Shown here piece after piece: positions 17,608-27,140 of a stretch of 64,000 bases of DNA. The translations under genes were made by a program, and so were the position numbers. The number at the start of each line of letters is the position of its first letter. Position 1 is the first letter of the stretch. The notes under the pieces were generated by a model. It had not been told where the DNA came from. It saw nothing but the letters and a program-made list of their open reading frames with translations, and searched no databases. The stretch is from contig OZ239982.1 in assembly GCA_965197005.1 (NCBI GenBank), forward strand, positions 1,798,001 through 1,862,000. Direction: 5' to 3'. The stretch is from G965197005 sp965197005. Lineage in GTDB: Bacteria; Pseudomonadota; Gammaproteobacteria; Pseudomonadales; Oceanobacteraceae.

Positions 17608-18042
17608 ATGTTTTTAAAACACACACTTAGCTTTATATTTCTTCTTAGCACCTGTGCCTTGCAAGCAGCAGAGGTGGCCTCTGTAACGGAAAAGGTTTAT
17701 GAGTTGGAGTTTGAAACCGACTCTAACTGGACGAGCATTGAAATTCGTGATGATGCGGTATTTGTGAATGCGCCTGCTGGACAAAGTATTAATGTGACCG
17801 CCCGTGATGGCATTAAGTCTTACACTATTTCGGCTAAAAAAATTCATTTGCGCTCTCGCACTCGTGGTGATGTAAGCATGAATTTATTTGTTAAGTCTAA
17901 AAATAATGTTTTGGGTTTGACCATATGTAAAGGTTCTCCAAGCAGTTATACTTGGATAAAGTCGCAACAGTCTAAGCAAAAAAATGATGTTAAAGAAAAA
18001 GATCATTGCGAAAAAGCGGCACTGGTATTGCAGTTATTTTAG
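17608..18042 (+). CDS. Small exported protein of unknown function
   Basis: 144 residues. I start it at MFLKHTLSFIFL, where AGGATTACTT precedes the ATG and a clear signal peptide follows (cleavage near LQAAEVA). A GTG 39 bp earlier would give a poorer leader. The mature part is beta-rich (VYELEFETDSNWTSIEIRDD) with two Cys far apart (LTICKG and DHCEKA) that could form a disulfide in the periplasm. I do not recognise the family. It follows the phoH-like gene by 70 bp and converges with cysE, separated by a long hairpin. Confidence 0.65.
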   Translation: MFLKHTLSFIFLLSTCALQAAEVASVTEKVYELEFETDSNWTSIEIRDDAVFVNAPAGQSINVTARDGIKSYTISAKKIHLRSRTRGDVSMNLFVKSKNNVLGLTICKGSPSSYTWIKSQQSKQKNDVKEKDHCEKAALVLQLF

Positions 18043-18072
18043 TTCTAAGAGTATCAAACCAATAGATTTAAT

Positions 18073-18105
18073 AACGATAGCGCAATCTATTATTGCGCTA
18101 TCGTT
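18073..18105. terminator. Long hairpin between convergent genes
   Basis: A perfect 14-bp stem, AACGATAGCGCAAT (18073-18086) with ATTGCGCTATCGTT (18092-18105), and a 5-base loop. It has no long T-run, but its place between two converging stop codons suits a bidirectional terminator. Confidence 0.65.
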
Positions 18106-18132
18106 GCTATGATTTGTTACATGGCGTGCGGT

Positions 18133-18822
18133 TTACTCTTTTGTTTTGTTGTTTTCTAGCTTTTCTATTTTTTGTTCTAAGGATTTAACCTGTAACATAA
18201 GATGGCGTAAGCGTTTAGCAACGGGATCTGGCATGTCATCTTCTGCCATACCATAAGCATCAAATAGGTGTTTTTCTCCCTCTTCTTCTTTATGTATGTC
18301 TTCTTTATGCGCTTTGCGTATGGCTTTGCCTGGAATGCCAACCATGGTAATGCCTTCTGGTACATTTTTGGTAACCACTGAGTTTGAGCCAATACGAGCG
18401 TTGTTGCCAATTTCAATCGGTCCTAGCACCTTAGCACCAGCACCTACAACTACGCCATTTTTTAGTGTTGGGTGCCGTTTGCCTTTGTCCCAACTTGTCC
18501 CACCAAGCGTAACACCATGATAAAGGGTGCAGTCATCGCCAATTTCAGCAGTCTCACCAATCACGACACCCATACCATGATCAATAAAAAAGCGTTTACC
18601 AATGGTTGCACCGGGGTGTATTTCAATACCTGTTACTAAGCGGCTAAAGGTAGATAAAAATCGCGCTAACCATAACCAGTTATGCCGCCATAACCAGTTT
18701 GCTAACCGATAGTGAAATAAGGCATGTAAGCCTGGATATGTTGTTAATATTTCAAAGTAATTGCGTGCCGCTGGGTCTCTGGCAAAAATGCAATTGATGT
18801 CTTCTTGTAGCTGTTTAAACAT
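18133..18822 (-). CDS. cysE: Serine O-acetyltransferase
   Basis: A 229-residue enzyme making O-acetyl-L-serine from serine and acetyl-CoA, the first step of cysteine synthesis. It has the CysE N-terminal helix segment (FARDPAARNYFEILTTYPGL) and then a left-handed beta-helix of hexapeptide repeats containing the catalytic region FIDHGMGVVIGETAEIGDDC and the loop TLGGTSWDKGKRHPTL. It is of the shorter, EpsC-like type, followed by a charged coiled-coil tail (LMLQVKSLEQKIEKLEN). It lies 14 bp downstream of trmJ, a pairing also seen near iscRS in many gammaproteobacteria; isc genes are not adjacent here. Confidence 0.93.
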   Translation of the reverse strand: MFKQLQEDINCIFARDPAARNYFEILTTYPGLHALFHYRLANWLWRHNWLWLARFLSTFSRLVTGIEIHPGATIGKRFFIDHGMGVVIGETAEIGDDCTLYHGVTLGGTSWDKGKRHPTLKNGVVVGAGAKVLGPIEIGNNARIGSNSVVTKNVPEGITMVGIPGKAIRKAHKEDIHKEEEGEKHLFDAYGMAEDDMPDPVAKRLRHLMLQVKSLEQKIEKLENNKTKE

Positions 18823-18836
18823 AATGATGCTCTATT

Positions 18837-19625
18837 TTATCTGCTTGTCGGTGGCTTTTTTGCTGCCAATTTCTGTTGCACAGCTTTAAATATACCACGA
18901 AATATATTTACTTCTGTTTCATCTAGCGCACTTCTTTGAAAAAGCCGTTGTAAACGAGTCATCAATTGCCTAGGATTAGCAGGATCTAAAAATTCAGTGG
19001 CTAATAATAACTCTTGTAAATGAGCCAGCATATTGTGTATTTGTTGTTGGCTAGCTAAAGGGTAGTCCCAATTCACACCCCATTTTTCATTTGTTGGCTG
19101 TGTTTCTTTGTTGATGAATGCTTGCTGTGCTTGCCATAGCTCATAGCTAACAACCTGTACTGCTTGTGCTAGGTTTAAAGAGCTAAAATCAGGATTACAG
19201 GGTATGCTTAGGTGAGCAGTACAAAGGTTTAATTCTTCATTGCTTAGTCCACTGCTTTCTCGCCCAAACACAATGGCAACATGATTGTTTGCAGTCGTTG
19301 CTTGTATCATTTTTTCTGCACTTTCTCTGGCATTTAGCATGGGCCAAGGAATATGACGACTGCGAGCACTACAACCTAAGACTACCTGACAGTCATTAAT
19401 AGCATCGCTTAATTTGGATACAACGACTTTATTATCAAATATATCATAGGCCTTAGCACTGCGTGTAAGCGCATCAACATCAATGCTGGCTTTGGGATTA
19501 ACTAGGTAAAGCTGGCTTAATCCCATGTTTTTCATGGCTCTTGCACTGGCACCTAAATTACCTGAGTGGGTGGTTTCAACCAGTACAATACGAACCTTAG
19601 AAAGAGGCGTTAAGCAGTTTGACAA
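18837..19625 (-). CDS. trmJ: tRNA (cytidine/uridine-2'-O-)-methyltransferase TrmJ
   Basis: This 262-residue SPOUT-class enzyme methylates the 2'-OH of nucleotide 32 in tRNA anticodon loops. The N-terminal trefoil-knot domain contains IVLVETTHSGNLGASARAMKN, then IVFGRESSGLSNEEL and IPCNPDFSSLNLAQAVQVVSYE, which shape the SAM pocket. A C-terminal alpha-helical extension (MTRLQRLFQRSALDETEVN) distinguishes TrmJ from TrmL. It lies between gor and cysE on the same strand with short gaps, so co-transcription is likely. Confidence 0.93.
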   Translation of the reverse strand: MSNCLTPLSKVRIVLVETTHSGNLGASARAMKNMGLSQLYLVNPKASIDVDALTRSAKAYDIFDNKVVVSKLSDAINDCQVVLGCSARSRHIPWPMLNARESAEKMIQATTANNHVAIVFGRESSGLSNEELNLCTAHLSIPCNPDFSSLNLAQAVQVVSYELWQAQQAFINKETQPTNEKWGVNWDYPLASQQQIHNMLAHLQELLLATEFLDPANPRQLMTRLQRLFQRSALDETEVNIFRGIFKAVQQKLAAKKPPTSR

Positions 19626-19634
19626 AGGATTCCC

Positions 19635-20990
19635 CTAACGTGCATTTCGCATGGTAACAAATTCTTCTGCGGAAGTTGGATGCACGCCAACGGTTGCATC
19701 AAAATCAGCTTTGGTGGCACCCATTTTCATGGCAACACTAAAACCTTGAATAATCTCTCCAGCATCAGAGCCTACCATGTGCAGACCAATGACTTTGTCG
19801 GTGCTTTTTTGTACAATCAATTTCATTAAAGTCCGTTCGTTACTACCTGATAAGGTGTGTTTTAGGGCTTTAAATTCGGAGGCGTAAACGGCAATATCTT
19901 CACCAAATTGCTGATGTGCTTGTTCTTGGGTTAAACCTATTGTACCAATACTAGGCTGAGAAAAAACCGCTGTGGCAATGCTGTTATAGTCCATTTGACT
20001 GTTGCTTTGTTGATATTGCTGGCGTACAAAGGTCATGGCTTGCTCTAGAGCAACAGGGGTTAAAGCAGGTGTGCCTATTACATCACCTAGGGCATAAATA
20101 CTGTCAACTGAGGTTTTAAATTGCTCATCGGCAATAATCGTACCGTCATCACGCACGTCAATCCCCACGCCTTTTAAGTTTAACCCATCTGTCATGGGTA
20201 CTCGTCCAGTAGCAAAAAGTACGCAGTCGGTTGCAATTTCGCTGCCGTCTGAGAGATGACAAAGTAATCCTGACTGTTCTTGGTGTTGTTCTATTTGGGT
20301 AATGTCTGTTAGTGTCCGTATATGCACTCCTTTGGCGGCTATCTGTGCATGTGCAAATTCTCGTATTTCGTTATCAAACCCACGTAAAATTTCTTTACCT
20401 CGATATAGCAGTTCAGTGCGTACACCTAAGCCATTGAAAATACCTGCAAACTCAACTGCGATATAACCACCACCAGCTATGACAATATGCTTAGGCAGTT
20501 TATTTAGATAAAAAACTTCATTAGAGGTAATCGCCAAATCACTGCCTGTAATATTGGGCTTAAATGGCCAACCGCCAACACTAATAAGAATTTTTTCTGC
20601 GCTGTATTCATCATCACCAACATATAGGGTGTGTGCATCTTTAAATGTTGCAGTACCTTCAATTAAAGTCACCCCTGCATCTTTTAAAAGCTGTCCATAA
20701 ATACCATTTAAGCGTTTTATCTCTTGGCTTTTGTTATCTCTTAGGGTATCCCAATTAAATTGATGAAAACTGCTATCTATACCAAAGCCTCTGGATTCTT
20801 CAATTTTGCCAATATATTCACTGGCATATACAAATAGTTTTTTCGGCACACAACCAACATTAACGCAAGTACCACCTAAATAGCGGTTTTCAACAACAGC
20901 TACTTTTTTACCTGTGGCCGCTGCCATTCGTGAGGCACGTACGCCTCCAGAGCCAGCACCAATGACTAGCAAATCAAAATCGTAATTCAT
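19635..20990 (-). CDS. gor: Glutathione-disulfide reductase
   Basis: A 451-residue NADPH-dependent flavoenzyme that keeps glutathione reduced. It has FAD motif VIGAGSGGVRASR, the redox-active disulfide in GGTCVNVGCVPKKLF, and NADPH motif IAGGGYIAVEFAG. A second FAD motif is YALGDVIG, and the C-terminal catalytic HPTSAEEFVTM is typical of glutathione rather than lipoamide or mercuric enzymes. The length is normal. It is the first of a probable gor-trmJ-cysE run linking thiol metabolism. Confidence 0.94.
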   Translation of the reverse strand: MNYDFDLLVIGAGSGGVRASRMAAATGKKVAVVENRYLGGTCVNVGCVPKKLFVYASEYIGKIEESRGFGIDSSFHQFNWDTLRDNKSQEIKRLNGIYGQLLKDAGVTLIEGTATFKDAHTLYVGDDEYSAEKILISVGGWPFKPNITGSDLAITSNEVFYLNKLPKHIVIAGGGYIAVEFAGIFNGLGVRTELLYRGKEILRGFDNEIREFAHAQIAAKGVHIRTLTDITQIEQHQEQSGLLCHLSDGSEIATDCVLFATGRVPMTDGLNLKGVGIDVRDDGTIIADEQFKTSVDSIYALGDVIGTPALTPVALEQAMTFVRQQYQQSNSQMDYNSIATAVFSQPSIGTIGLTQEQAHQQFGEDIAVYASEFKALKHTLSGSNERTLMKLIVQKSTDKVIGLHMVGSDAGEIIQGFSVAMKMGATKADFDATVGVHPTSAEEFVTMRNAR

Positions 20991-21017
20991 TTATTCTCTC
21001 TAATTATGGGTTATTTA

Positions 21018-21542
21018 TTAGCGATTTAGCGTAGCACGCAAACTAACTTGCCCTGCAAGACTTTGCTGTTCTACATCAATTTGTTTAACCAGTATGCCTG
21101 ATTGACTTTTTAGGTTTTCTAACCAACTAATTGCTTTATCAAACGATTCGTTATCTAGCCAAATTTTAACACCGTTATCAGATTGTTCGTAACGGCTTAA
21201 ATTAATATTCCTTTGCTGAGCTTGTTGGCTAATTAAGTTAATTAAAGGCGTTTGCTGCCCATTGCTTAAATCAACCTGTCCAAAACGGTGTGCATTTTCT
21301 GCAATTAGATTGTATAAAGCAACATTTTTTGCCAGCTTATTTTTAATTTGTTGCTGTGATGTTAATGCTGGTGACAAGAATAATAAATAAGTAAGTAAAC
21401 AAATTAACAGCCATAATAAGACTTTTAAAATAAGTTGATCACGGGCATTTTGTGCTGCATACCAGCGGCTTGCTTGGCGCACACTAGGCTGGCTTGCGAT
21501 TGCATTAATTGCTTGTTGTTTAAGTGTACTTAATGATTTCAT
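21018..21542 (-). CDS. gspM: Type II secretion protein GspM
   Basis: 174 residues. It has a short cytoplasmic N-terminus, one membrane helix near residues 37-54 (LILKVLLWLLICLLTYLLFL) and a periplasmic ferredoxin-like domain. GspM pairs with GspL in the inner-membrane platform of the type II secretion system. The gene overlaps gspL by 4 bp and ends the cluster on the minus strand. GspN is not present. Identification rests on topology, size and position rather than on motifs, since GspM is poorly conserved. Confidence 0.88.
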   Translation of the reverse strand: MKSLSTLKQQAINAIASQPSVRQASRWYAAQNARDQLILKVLLWLLICLLTYLLFLSPALTSQQQIKNKLAKNVALYNLIAENAHRFGQVDLSNGQQTPLINLISQQAQQRNINLSRYEQSDNGVKIWLDNESFDKAISWLENLKSQSGILVKQIDVEQQSLAGQVSLRATLNR

Positions 21543-22732
21543 GCAGACTCCTTAAAAGAAATACTCATGCGCCCTTTTACCTGTCCTTTTTCATTGCTAG
21601 CAGAGGCAATATCGGCATTTAACCCTGCTTTAATCAGCGCATCTTTAAACGTTTGTAAGCCATTAAGGGACTGCGCTTGTAGCTCTAAATTTAGCTTTTG
21701 ATGACGCTCACTAAAGCGTAACGATTTAATACTAATACCGGTATTGCGTGCATAAATTTGTGCGGTTTTATTCACTAAACTAATAAAATCTACAGACTCA
21801 ACCTGACCGCCTGCCAATTTACTGGTAAATTGACGCTTTAAAAAACGGATACGTTCTCCTGGAAAGAGTTTTTTATACAGCGTTTCTGCTTGTGCTCTAA
21901 CCTGTTTGTTTTGTTTATTAAGTTGATAATTTTGCACATTAATATGTACAAACCAAATGAGTATACAGGCTGCAAATAACCCTATTAGCGGTTTAAACCA
22001 AATGGGTGGTTGATTTTTTTTGGTGCTTGCGTTTTTGTTATTGCGTATAAAATTAAGTTTTTTGTCATCAATTTCTTGTGTTAAAAACGCACCGCTATCA
22101 ATAACCTGTACTTCTATTTCGCTAAAGGCATCGACAAAGCCTGTTTCAATATTACTACGCATTAACTGTGCTGCATCTAAGCCTTGTGCTTTGATTAGTA
22201 GCTTGGCCGCTTGCATATTTTCCAGACTGGATTCTAATACCAAAGGCAGTGCATGAGTGCTTACCCAGCCTTCAAACTGCCCATAAAAAGAAATAAGCCA
22301 GCCTTGATTACAAGATTGAATAACCCATTTTTCTGTCAGTAGTTGAGTGAGTGGCGTTAGTGAGGCTATTTCTAGGTTTTCTAATTTAAAGGCTTGAATT
22401 ATTCTCTCTAAAAAGGCGTTATCAAGTGCATAAGCACGTACTTTTTGACCTTCTTTTCCATTATTTAAAATTAAATATTCATCAATATCTTGAATTAAAC
22501 TCTCTTCTAAAGCAAAAGGTAATGCTTTATTCAGCTGGCGCGCTTTAACTCCAGGCATATCTACCCAACGCACTACATAGTGTTTGGCATCTAAAATTAG
22601 GGCAACTTCTGTTAAATCGGCAACATCTTGCGCCCAGCGGCTTAAACTTTGAGGGTTACCTAATTGCCCGTCATTACCAATGGGAGTGACTTCGATACCT
22701 TGCGTTGTTTGGTTAATTAATAATCGTTGCAT
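21539..22732 (-). CDS. gspL: Type II secretion protein GspL
   Basis: A 397-residue inner-membrane component with an actin-like cytoplasmic domain (about 1-240, containing ALILDAKHYVVRWVDMPGVK and LNKALPFALEESLIQDID). It has one membrane helix (WFKPLIGLFAACILIWFVHI) and a periplasmic domain. GspL anchors the GspE ATPase to the membrane platform and contacts GspM. It is contiguous with gspK and gspM. Confidence 0.92.
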   Translation of the reverse strand: MQRLLINQTTQGIEVTPIGNDGQLGNPQSLSRWAQDVADLTEVALILDAKHYVVRWVDMPGVKARQLNKALPFALEESLIQDIDEYLILNNGKEGQKVRAYALDNAFLERIIQAFKLENLEIASLTPLTQLLTEKWVIQSCNQGWLISFYGQFEGWVSTHALPLVLESSLENMQAAKLLIKAQGLDAAQLMRSNIETGFVDAFSEIEVQVIDSGAFLTQEIDDKKLNFIRNNKNASTKKNQPPIWFKPLIGLFAACILIWFVHINVQNYQLNKQNKQVRAQAETLYKKLFPGERIRFLKRQFTSKLAGGQVESVDFISLVNKTAQIYARNTGISIKSLRFSERHQKLNLELQAQSLNGLQTFKDALIKAGLNADIASASNEKGQVKGRMSISFKESA

Positions 22733-22744
22733 ATCAATATGTCT

Positions 22745-23806
22745 TTAGTTTTGACCTTCTATATGGGTCTGGTTGAAAGAGAGCTTTATTCCAATATTCA
22801 TATTCTTGTTTTGACCTTCTGTATACGGTTCGGTCACTTCCAATTTGCCTTCCCGACGAGAATAATCTCGTCTTAGACTGTATATTTTACCATCTTTTTG
22901 CGTGCGTTTAAGCAAACTTTCGCAGGTGGCTACACGGTTAAATAATTGTATTTTGGCAAAGACTTCAAAATATTCAGTGTATACAGAAAAATCGGTTTTT
23001 TCCCATTTATTGACTAAAGCCTTTTGCTTTTTTCCTGATTGTGTTGCTTGCCCTTTTTTGACGGCTTCTTGCACTATAGGCAGTTGCCAAAAATCATCAA
23101 CCTTATTAAAACCTTGCTTTTTTCTGGCTTCAATGATTTTTTTACCATCTGCAAGAGTATAGTCATTATTTAATGATGCTAATACATAATCGCTGGCCGT
23201 ATTGACATTTAAAGCGGTATTCTTTGGTAAACAACTCACAAAAGGTTCTAATAAGCGAAAGTCTTTTTGTTTAAACCCTTCAAGCAATAGTAATTCACTG
23301 CTGTGTTGGCAGCCTTGATAGGCGGCTTTATAGGGTGGCTCTAAAGATTGGTAGCGATCATCTTCTTGCGAGTTTTTGTTAATCCATTTTGCCCATAAGT
23401 TAGCATATTCTACATTTAAACCTAATAAATTGAGTAGCTTTTTAAAACGCTCGCTTTGTAATCGATAATGACTGGCACTAGGTAGCATACTGTTGAGGTT
23501 AAACCGCCCTTGCACATCTTGAATTTTAATACTCGCTGTACCTGGTTTAAGCGGTAAAATTAAAGGCTTATTCCACTTTTCTTGAAGATGATCAATATGT
23601 CGGTTGGCTTTCCAATCTAAATATAAGCCTGAGCGTGCCGCTGCTTCTACGCCAAAAGAGTAAGCTCTGGCTTGTTGTAAAAGCAGCATATTGGTGGTGC
23701 GTTCAACATCGGCAGATTGACGATTAAGAATTTGAATTGCCAAAACAGACACAATTGCAAAAACCAATAATACGGTCATTAAAGCCAATCCTATTTGACG
23801 TTTCAT
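22745..23806 (-). CDS. gspK: Type II secretion minor pseudopilin GspK
   Basis: 353 residues. It has the type-IV-pilin-like N-terminus RQIGLALMTVLLVFAI, which lacks the Glu at position 5 as GspK proteins do. A large alpha-helical domain with helix-hairpin-helix-like SAM segments follows (LNVNTASDYVLASLNNDYTL). GspK caps the GspIJK tip of the pseudopilus and controls its length. It overlaps gspJ by 4 bp. Confidence 0.92.
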   Translation of the reverse strand: MKRQIGLALMTVLLVFAIVSVLAIQILNRQSADVERTTNMLLLQQARAYSFGVEAAARSGLYLDWKANRHIDHLQEKWNKPLILPLKPGTASIKIQDVQGRFNLNSMLPSASHYRLQSERFKKLLNLLGLNVEYANLWAKWINKNSQEDDRYQSLEPPYKAAYQGCQHSSELLLLEGFKQKDFRLLEPFVSCLPKNTALNVNTASDYVLASLNNDYTLADGKKIIEARKKQGFNKVDDFWQLPIVQEAVKKGQATQSGKKQKALVNKWEKTDFSVYTEYFEVFAKIQLFNRVATCESLLKRTQKDGKIYSLRRDYSRREGKLEVTEPYTEGQNKNMNIGIKLSFNQTHIEGQN

Positions 23807-24522
23807 GGGTTACTTCCTTGATAACGAGGGTGTGCCAATGACCAAGTACGAGTGACTTCTCCTAAGGTTGGAAAAGTGAAAATAGCACGCAAAGCAACAG
23901 GATACATATTGCTACTTTTAGCACTTCTACGCGACCAGCTTGATGCCCAATTTGCTTGCCCAAGTTGTTCTTTTTTATTGGCACTATCAACAAATACACT
24001 TACTTGAAAGTCCATAATTGCGGGTAATATCATCTGTGCTTTTGGTTCTGTTTGTATTCTATCTAAGGTTTGCCAGTAATAACGTACCAAGCAATTTTGT
24101 ATCTCTTGGTTTTGATTATGCCACTTCTCTAATAACGCTCTGGCAACCTTACATGCCTCACTATCTAAAGGCTGCATTTGATAAGCCACTCGTTGAATGC
24201 GACTTCTTGGTTGCTTACTAACAGGTGAGTTACGCCAGCCTAAACGACTGAATTGCAGGTAATATTCACCGCTGTCTAGGGTAAGGTCATTTTGCGTACT
24301 GTCATACTCATCACGAATACTGCGGGCTATAAATTGCTCTACATCACGACTGAATATATTATTAAAACGCTGTAAAATAGCCAACTTTTCTGCACGAATT
24401 TCGGTACTGTGTTTGGCATCTACCACACTGCTTAATAACTGGGTAGCTGCAACGCCAATAATAGCGGTAATTGATACCGCTATCAGCACTTCTAGTAAGG
24501 TAAATCCTGCTGTTTTATTCAT
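23803..24522 (-). CDS. gspJ: Type II secretion minor pseudopilin GspJ
   Basis: 239 residues. It has the prepilin cleavage and methylation motif G|FTLLEVLIAVSITAII near the N-terminus, and a beta-rich body with the characteristic NIFSRDVEQFIARSIRDE. It is part of the pseudopilus tip complex with GspI and GspK. It overlaps both neighbours by 4 bp, as expected for coupled translation. Confidence 0.92.
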   Translation of the reverse strand: MNKTAGFTLLEVLIAVSITAIIGVAATQLLSSVVDAKHSTEIRAEKLAILQRFNNIFSRDVEQFIARSIRDEYDSTQNDLTLDSGEYYLQFSRLGWRNSPVSKQPRSRIQRVAYQMQPLDSEACKVARALLEKWHNQNQEIQNCLVRYYWQTLDRIQTEPKAQMILPAIMDFQVSVFVDSANKKEQLGQANWASSWSRRSAKSSNMYPVALRAIFTFPTLGEVTRTWSLAHPRYQGSNP

Positions 24523-24881
24523 CGATTAGAAACCACGCCTGTTAGGGTAATTAAAGAATCCGTTTTATCTTCTTTACTCACTGAAATACTGATACGATAA
24601 ATATTGGGCAACTGGGTTTTAACTGTCTTACTTAATACTTGCCAATTTTGCTTTGCCATTTTGACCTGTTCTTTTTTTTCACCAATGCTAAGTTGTTTGC
24701 TTAACCTAAGTTCGGTCAATTTGTTTTCTGCTAACCAAGAGGCTATGGTTTTATCTTCTAAATGAATAATACTGTTAATACCCTGGCTTGATGCGTCCAT
24801 AATAGTGGTGGCTATGACAGCAAAAATAGTTAAGGCTAACATCACTTCTAATAAGGTAAAACCTTTAAACTTAATCTTCAT
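24519..24881 (-). CDS. gspI: Type II secretion minor pseudopilin GspI
   Basis: 120 residues. It has prepilin motif G|FTLLEVMLALTIFAVI and the GspI-typical segment IASWLAENKLTELRLS. It nucleates the GspHIJK tip. It overlaps gspH by 11 bp and gspJ by 4 bp. Confidence 0.92.
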   Translation of the reverse strand: MKIKFKGFTLLEVMLALTIFAVIATTIMDASSQGINSIIHLEDKTIASWLAENKLTELRLSKQLSIGEKKEQVKMAKQNWQVLSKTVKTQLPNIYRISISVSKEDKTDSLITLTGVVSNR

Positions 24882-25473
24882 TTATCAGTTCCGTGTGCAT
24901 TTGAATAGGTGATAAACCATCGCCACTAACACTAACAATAAAACTTGGGTCTTGGCTATGCTCAAAGTACAGTTTAAAGGGAGTGTATTCATCGGCAGAT
25001 AAAAATAACAAGGCGGGGGTTAACACATCTGCAACTAACTGTTCACTCAAATCAGCCTCTTGACCTTCTAACTCTAAGCGCAGTTGTATGTTTTCTGGCA
25101 GCTTTAGTTGCTGTGTAAGAGTGCTTTTATAAGGTTGCCAAGGTTTTTTTGCTTTTTCTTTAGTGCCGCTTGCCTCGGCTGCTTTTGATTGTGTTTTTAA
25201 TTTATCAGGGGTACTGATTTTTTGAGCTTTATAATAGAATAATTGCAGCCCATCTTCACCAACGAACAAACCTAAGTCTATATTTTGTAAACTCGCCTCA
25301 TCTTGCAATACTGACATATAAATCACCAGCTTTTGGGCAAATTCTTGTGCTTGCTCTAAATGATAATTGCGATTAAATGATAGGCTTGCCATAGACAGCA
25401 AGCCACCAATAATTGCCAACACCACCATGACTTCTAATAAAGTAAAACCACGGCTGTGAGGTGTTGTTTGCAT
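24871..25473 (-). CDS. gspH: Type II secretion minor pseudopilin GspH
   Basis: 200 residues. It has prepilin motif RG|FTLLEVMVVLAIIGGL and a beta-sheet domain (LGLFVGEDGLQLFYYKAQ). It links the GspIJK tip to the GspG filament. It has a Lys/Ala/Ser-rich insertion near residues 88-110 (LKTQSKAAEASGTKEKAKK) that looks disordered. Confidence 0.9.
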   Translation of the reverse strand: MQTTPHSRGFTLLEVMVVLAIIGGLLSMASLSFNRNYHLEQAQEFAQKLVIYMSVLQDEASLQNIDLGLFVGEDGLQLFYYKAQKISTPDKLKTQSKAAEASGTKEKAKKPWQPYKSTLTQQLKLPENIQLRLELEGQEADLSEQLVADVLTPALLFLSADEYTPFKLYFEHSQDPSFIVSVSGDGLSPIQMHTELINED

Positions 25474-25914
25474 TTATTCTTTACTGCTAATATCAGCAGC
25501 GATTTCTTCTCCGCCTTCTTCTCCATCGGCGCCCCAAGAAATAATTTCATAACGCCCTTTTTCCATAAAATAGACAAACTTATTCCCCCAAGCATCTGTT
25601 GGTACTTTGCTGCTTTTTAAATAACCACCAGAGCGATAATTTTTAGGTTCTGGCGAGGTTTGTGGTTTTTTGACTAAAGCATCTAAACCCTGTTCTGTAG
25701 AAGGGTAGGTATAATTATCCAACTTATATAAATCAAGTGCGCCTTCTATGAGTTTAATCTGGGTTTTTGTGGTTTTAATATTAGAATCATCGGCAGCACC
25801 AATAATATTGGTGGCAACCAATGCCATAATACCGCCAATAATGGCAAGTACAACCATCATTTCTAAAATGGTAAAACCCCGTTGGGCACGGCTAATGGAT
25901 AAAGATAATTTCAT
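25474..25914 (-). CDS. gspG: Type II secretion major pseudopilin GspG
   Basis: 146 residues. It has prepilin motif RG|FTILEMMVVLAIIGGI, the GspG helix and beta region (LDLYKLDNYTYPSTEQGLDA), and the C-terminal calcium loop ISWGADGEEGGEEIAADI. It is the main subunit of the periplasmic pseudopilus piston. It starts one base after gspH's neighbour boundary and 8 bp after gspF. Confidence 0.94.
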   Translation of the reverse strand: MKLSLSISRAQRGFTILEMMVVLAIIGGIMALVATNIIGAADDSNIKTTKTQIKLIEGALDLYKLDNYTYPSTEQGLDALVKKPQTSPEPKNYRSGGYLKSSKVPTDAWGNKFVYFMEKGRYEIISWGADGEEGGEEIAADISSKE

Positions 25915-25922
25915 TGTAGCTC

Positions 25923-27137
25923 CTATCGAATCATATTTTGTAGTTCTAAAATTGGCATCATAATCGCTGCAACAATTAAGGCAACAATCGCCCCCATTGT
26001 TAACAGCATAACAGGTTCAAAAATTTTAACTAAAGCAGAAATGGTATTACTTAATGTTTCCTCTTGTTGTAAAGCGGTTCTGGCTAACATGCTATCTAAC
26101 TCGCCACTTGCTTCGCCACTTGCCACCATATGAATAAGTATGGGTGAGAAATAGCCTGTCTCACGTAAAGCAACATGCAAGCTGCCACCTTCACTAACGC
26201 TAACGGTTGCTATGCTTAGTGATTCACTAATTAAAATATTGTTGACCACTTCTTGAGCTATACGCATAGCATCAACTAAGGGCACACCACTGGAAGTTAA
26301 AATGGCTAAAGTACTACCATAACGTGCAGTATTGGCATCTTTAATAAAGCCGCCTAGTAAGGGCAATTTAAGCAATAAACCATGATAACGCCTACGAACA
26401 CGCGGATATTGCTTAAGCGCATAAATAAATAGCAATAAAGCAATTAGGGATAAAATCGCAAAATACAACCCAAAATGAGTAATTAAATAACTAATATCCA
26501 GCATAAGCTGGGTTAAAAAGGGTAATGTTTGCCCATTTTTAACAAATACTTGCACAATATCTGGTACGACATAGGTTAGCAATCCAATCACAATCCCCAG
26601 CGCCACTACCGTTAAAATAATAGGATAAATAGCTGCCAATTTGATTTGCTGATCAGCAGCTTGACGAGCTTCTGTATAATCTGCTAAGCGCACCAGCACA
26701 CCATCTAAATGCCCTGCATGCTCTCCTGCACTAACGGTTGAACGATACAAGCGAGGAAAAGCTCTAGGATATTCGGCCAAGGCTTTGGCTAGGGTGTAGC
26801 CCTCTAATACCTTACCACGAATGGCAAGAATCATACTTTGTATTTTTTGCTTACCTGTTTGTTCAGATAGTGCTTTTAAGGCTTCATCAATCGGCAGACC
26901 TGCTCCAATTAAAGTAGCTAATTGGCGTGTCAGCAAAGCTAAATTGGCCATGGACAGCGTAGGCCCAAGTTTAAATATGCCCCCTGATTTAGTTTTTGCA
27001 CGGGTCATATCTACACTGACAGGAAATAAACCTTTATCTCTAAGCTGCTGGCGTATTTGTCTTGCACTATCACCTTCTAGCACACCCTTTTGCTGTTTGC
27101 CTTTTGCGTTTAAGGCAACGTACTCAAATGCTGCCAT
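25923..27137 (-). CDS. gspF: Type II secretion inner-membrane platform protein GspF
   Basis: A 404-residue polytopic protein with two homologous GspF/PilC domains (about 70-195 and 270-395), three membrane helices and the family start MAAFEYVALNAKGKQQKGVL. Signatures TRQLATLIGAGLPIDEALKA and SAGEHAGHLDGVL are clear. It couples ATP hydrolysis by GspE to pseudopilus assembly. Confidence 0.94.
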   Translation of the reverse strand: MAAFEYVALNAKGKQQKGVLEGDSARQIRQQLRDKGLFPVSVDMTRAKTKSGGIFKLGPTLSMANLALLTRQLATLIGAGLPIDEALKALSEQTGKQKIQSMILAIRGKVLEGYTLAKALAEYPRAFPRLYRSTVSAGEHAGHLDGVLVRLADYTEARQAADQQIKLAAIYPIILTVVALGIVIGLLTYVVPDIVQVFVKNGQTLPFLTQLMLDISYLITHFGLYFAILSLIALLLFIYALKQYPRVRRRYHGLLLKLPLLGGFIKDANTARYGSTLAILTSSGVPLVDAMRIAQEVVNNILISESLSIATVSVSEGGSLHVALRETGYFSPILIHMVASGEASGELDSMLARTALQQEETLSNTISALVKIFEPVMLLTMGAIVALIVAAIMMPILELQNMIR

Positions 27138-27140
27138 CAG

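Noticed and set aside
16158..18042. PhoH2-type toxin-antitoxin operon
   Set aside because: PhoH2 antitoxin genes precede phoH2; here the only nearby small gene lies downstream and encodes an exported protein.
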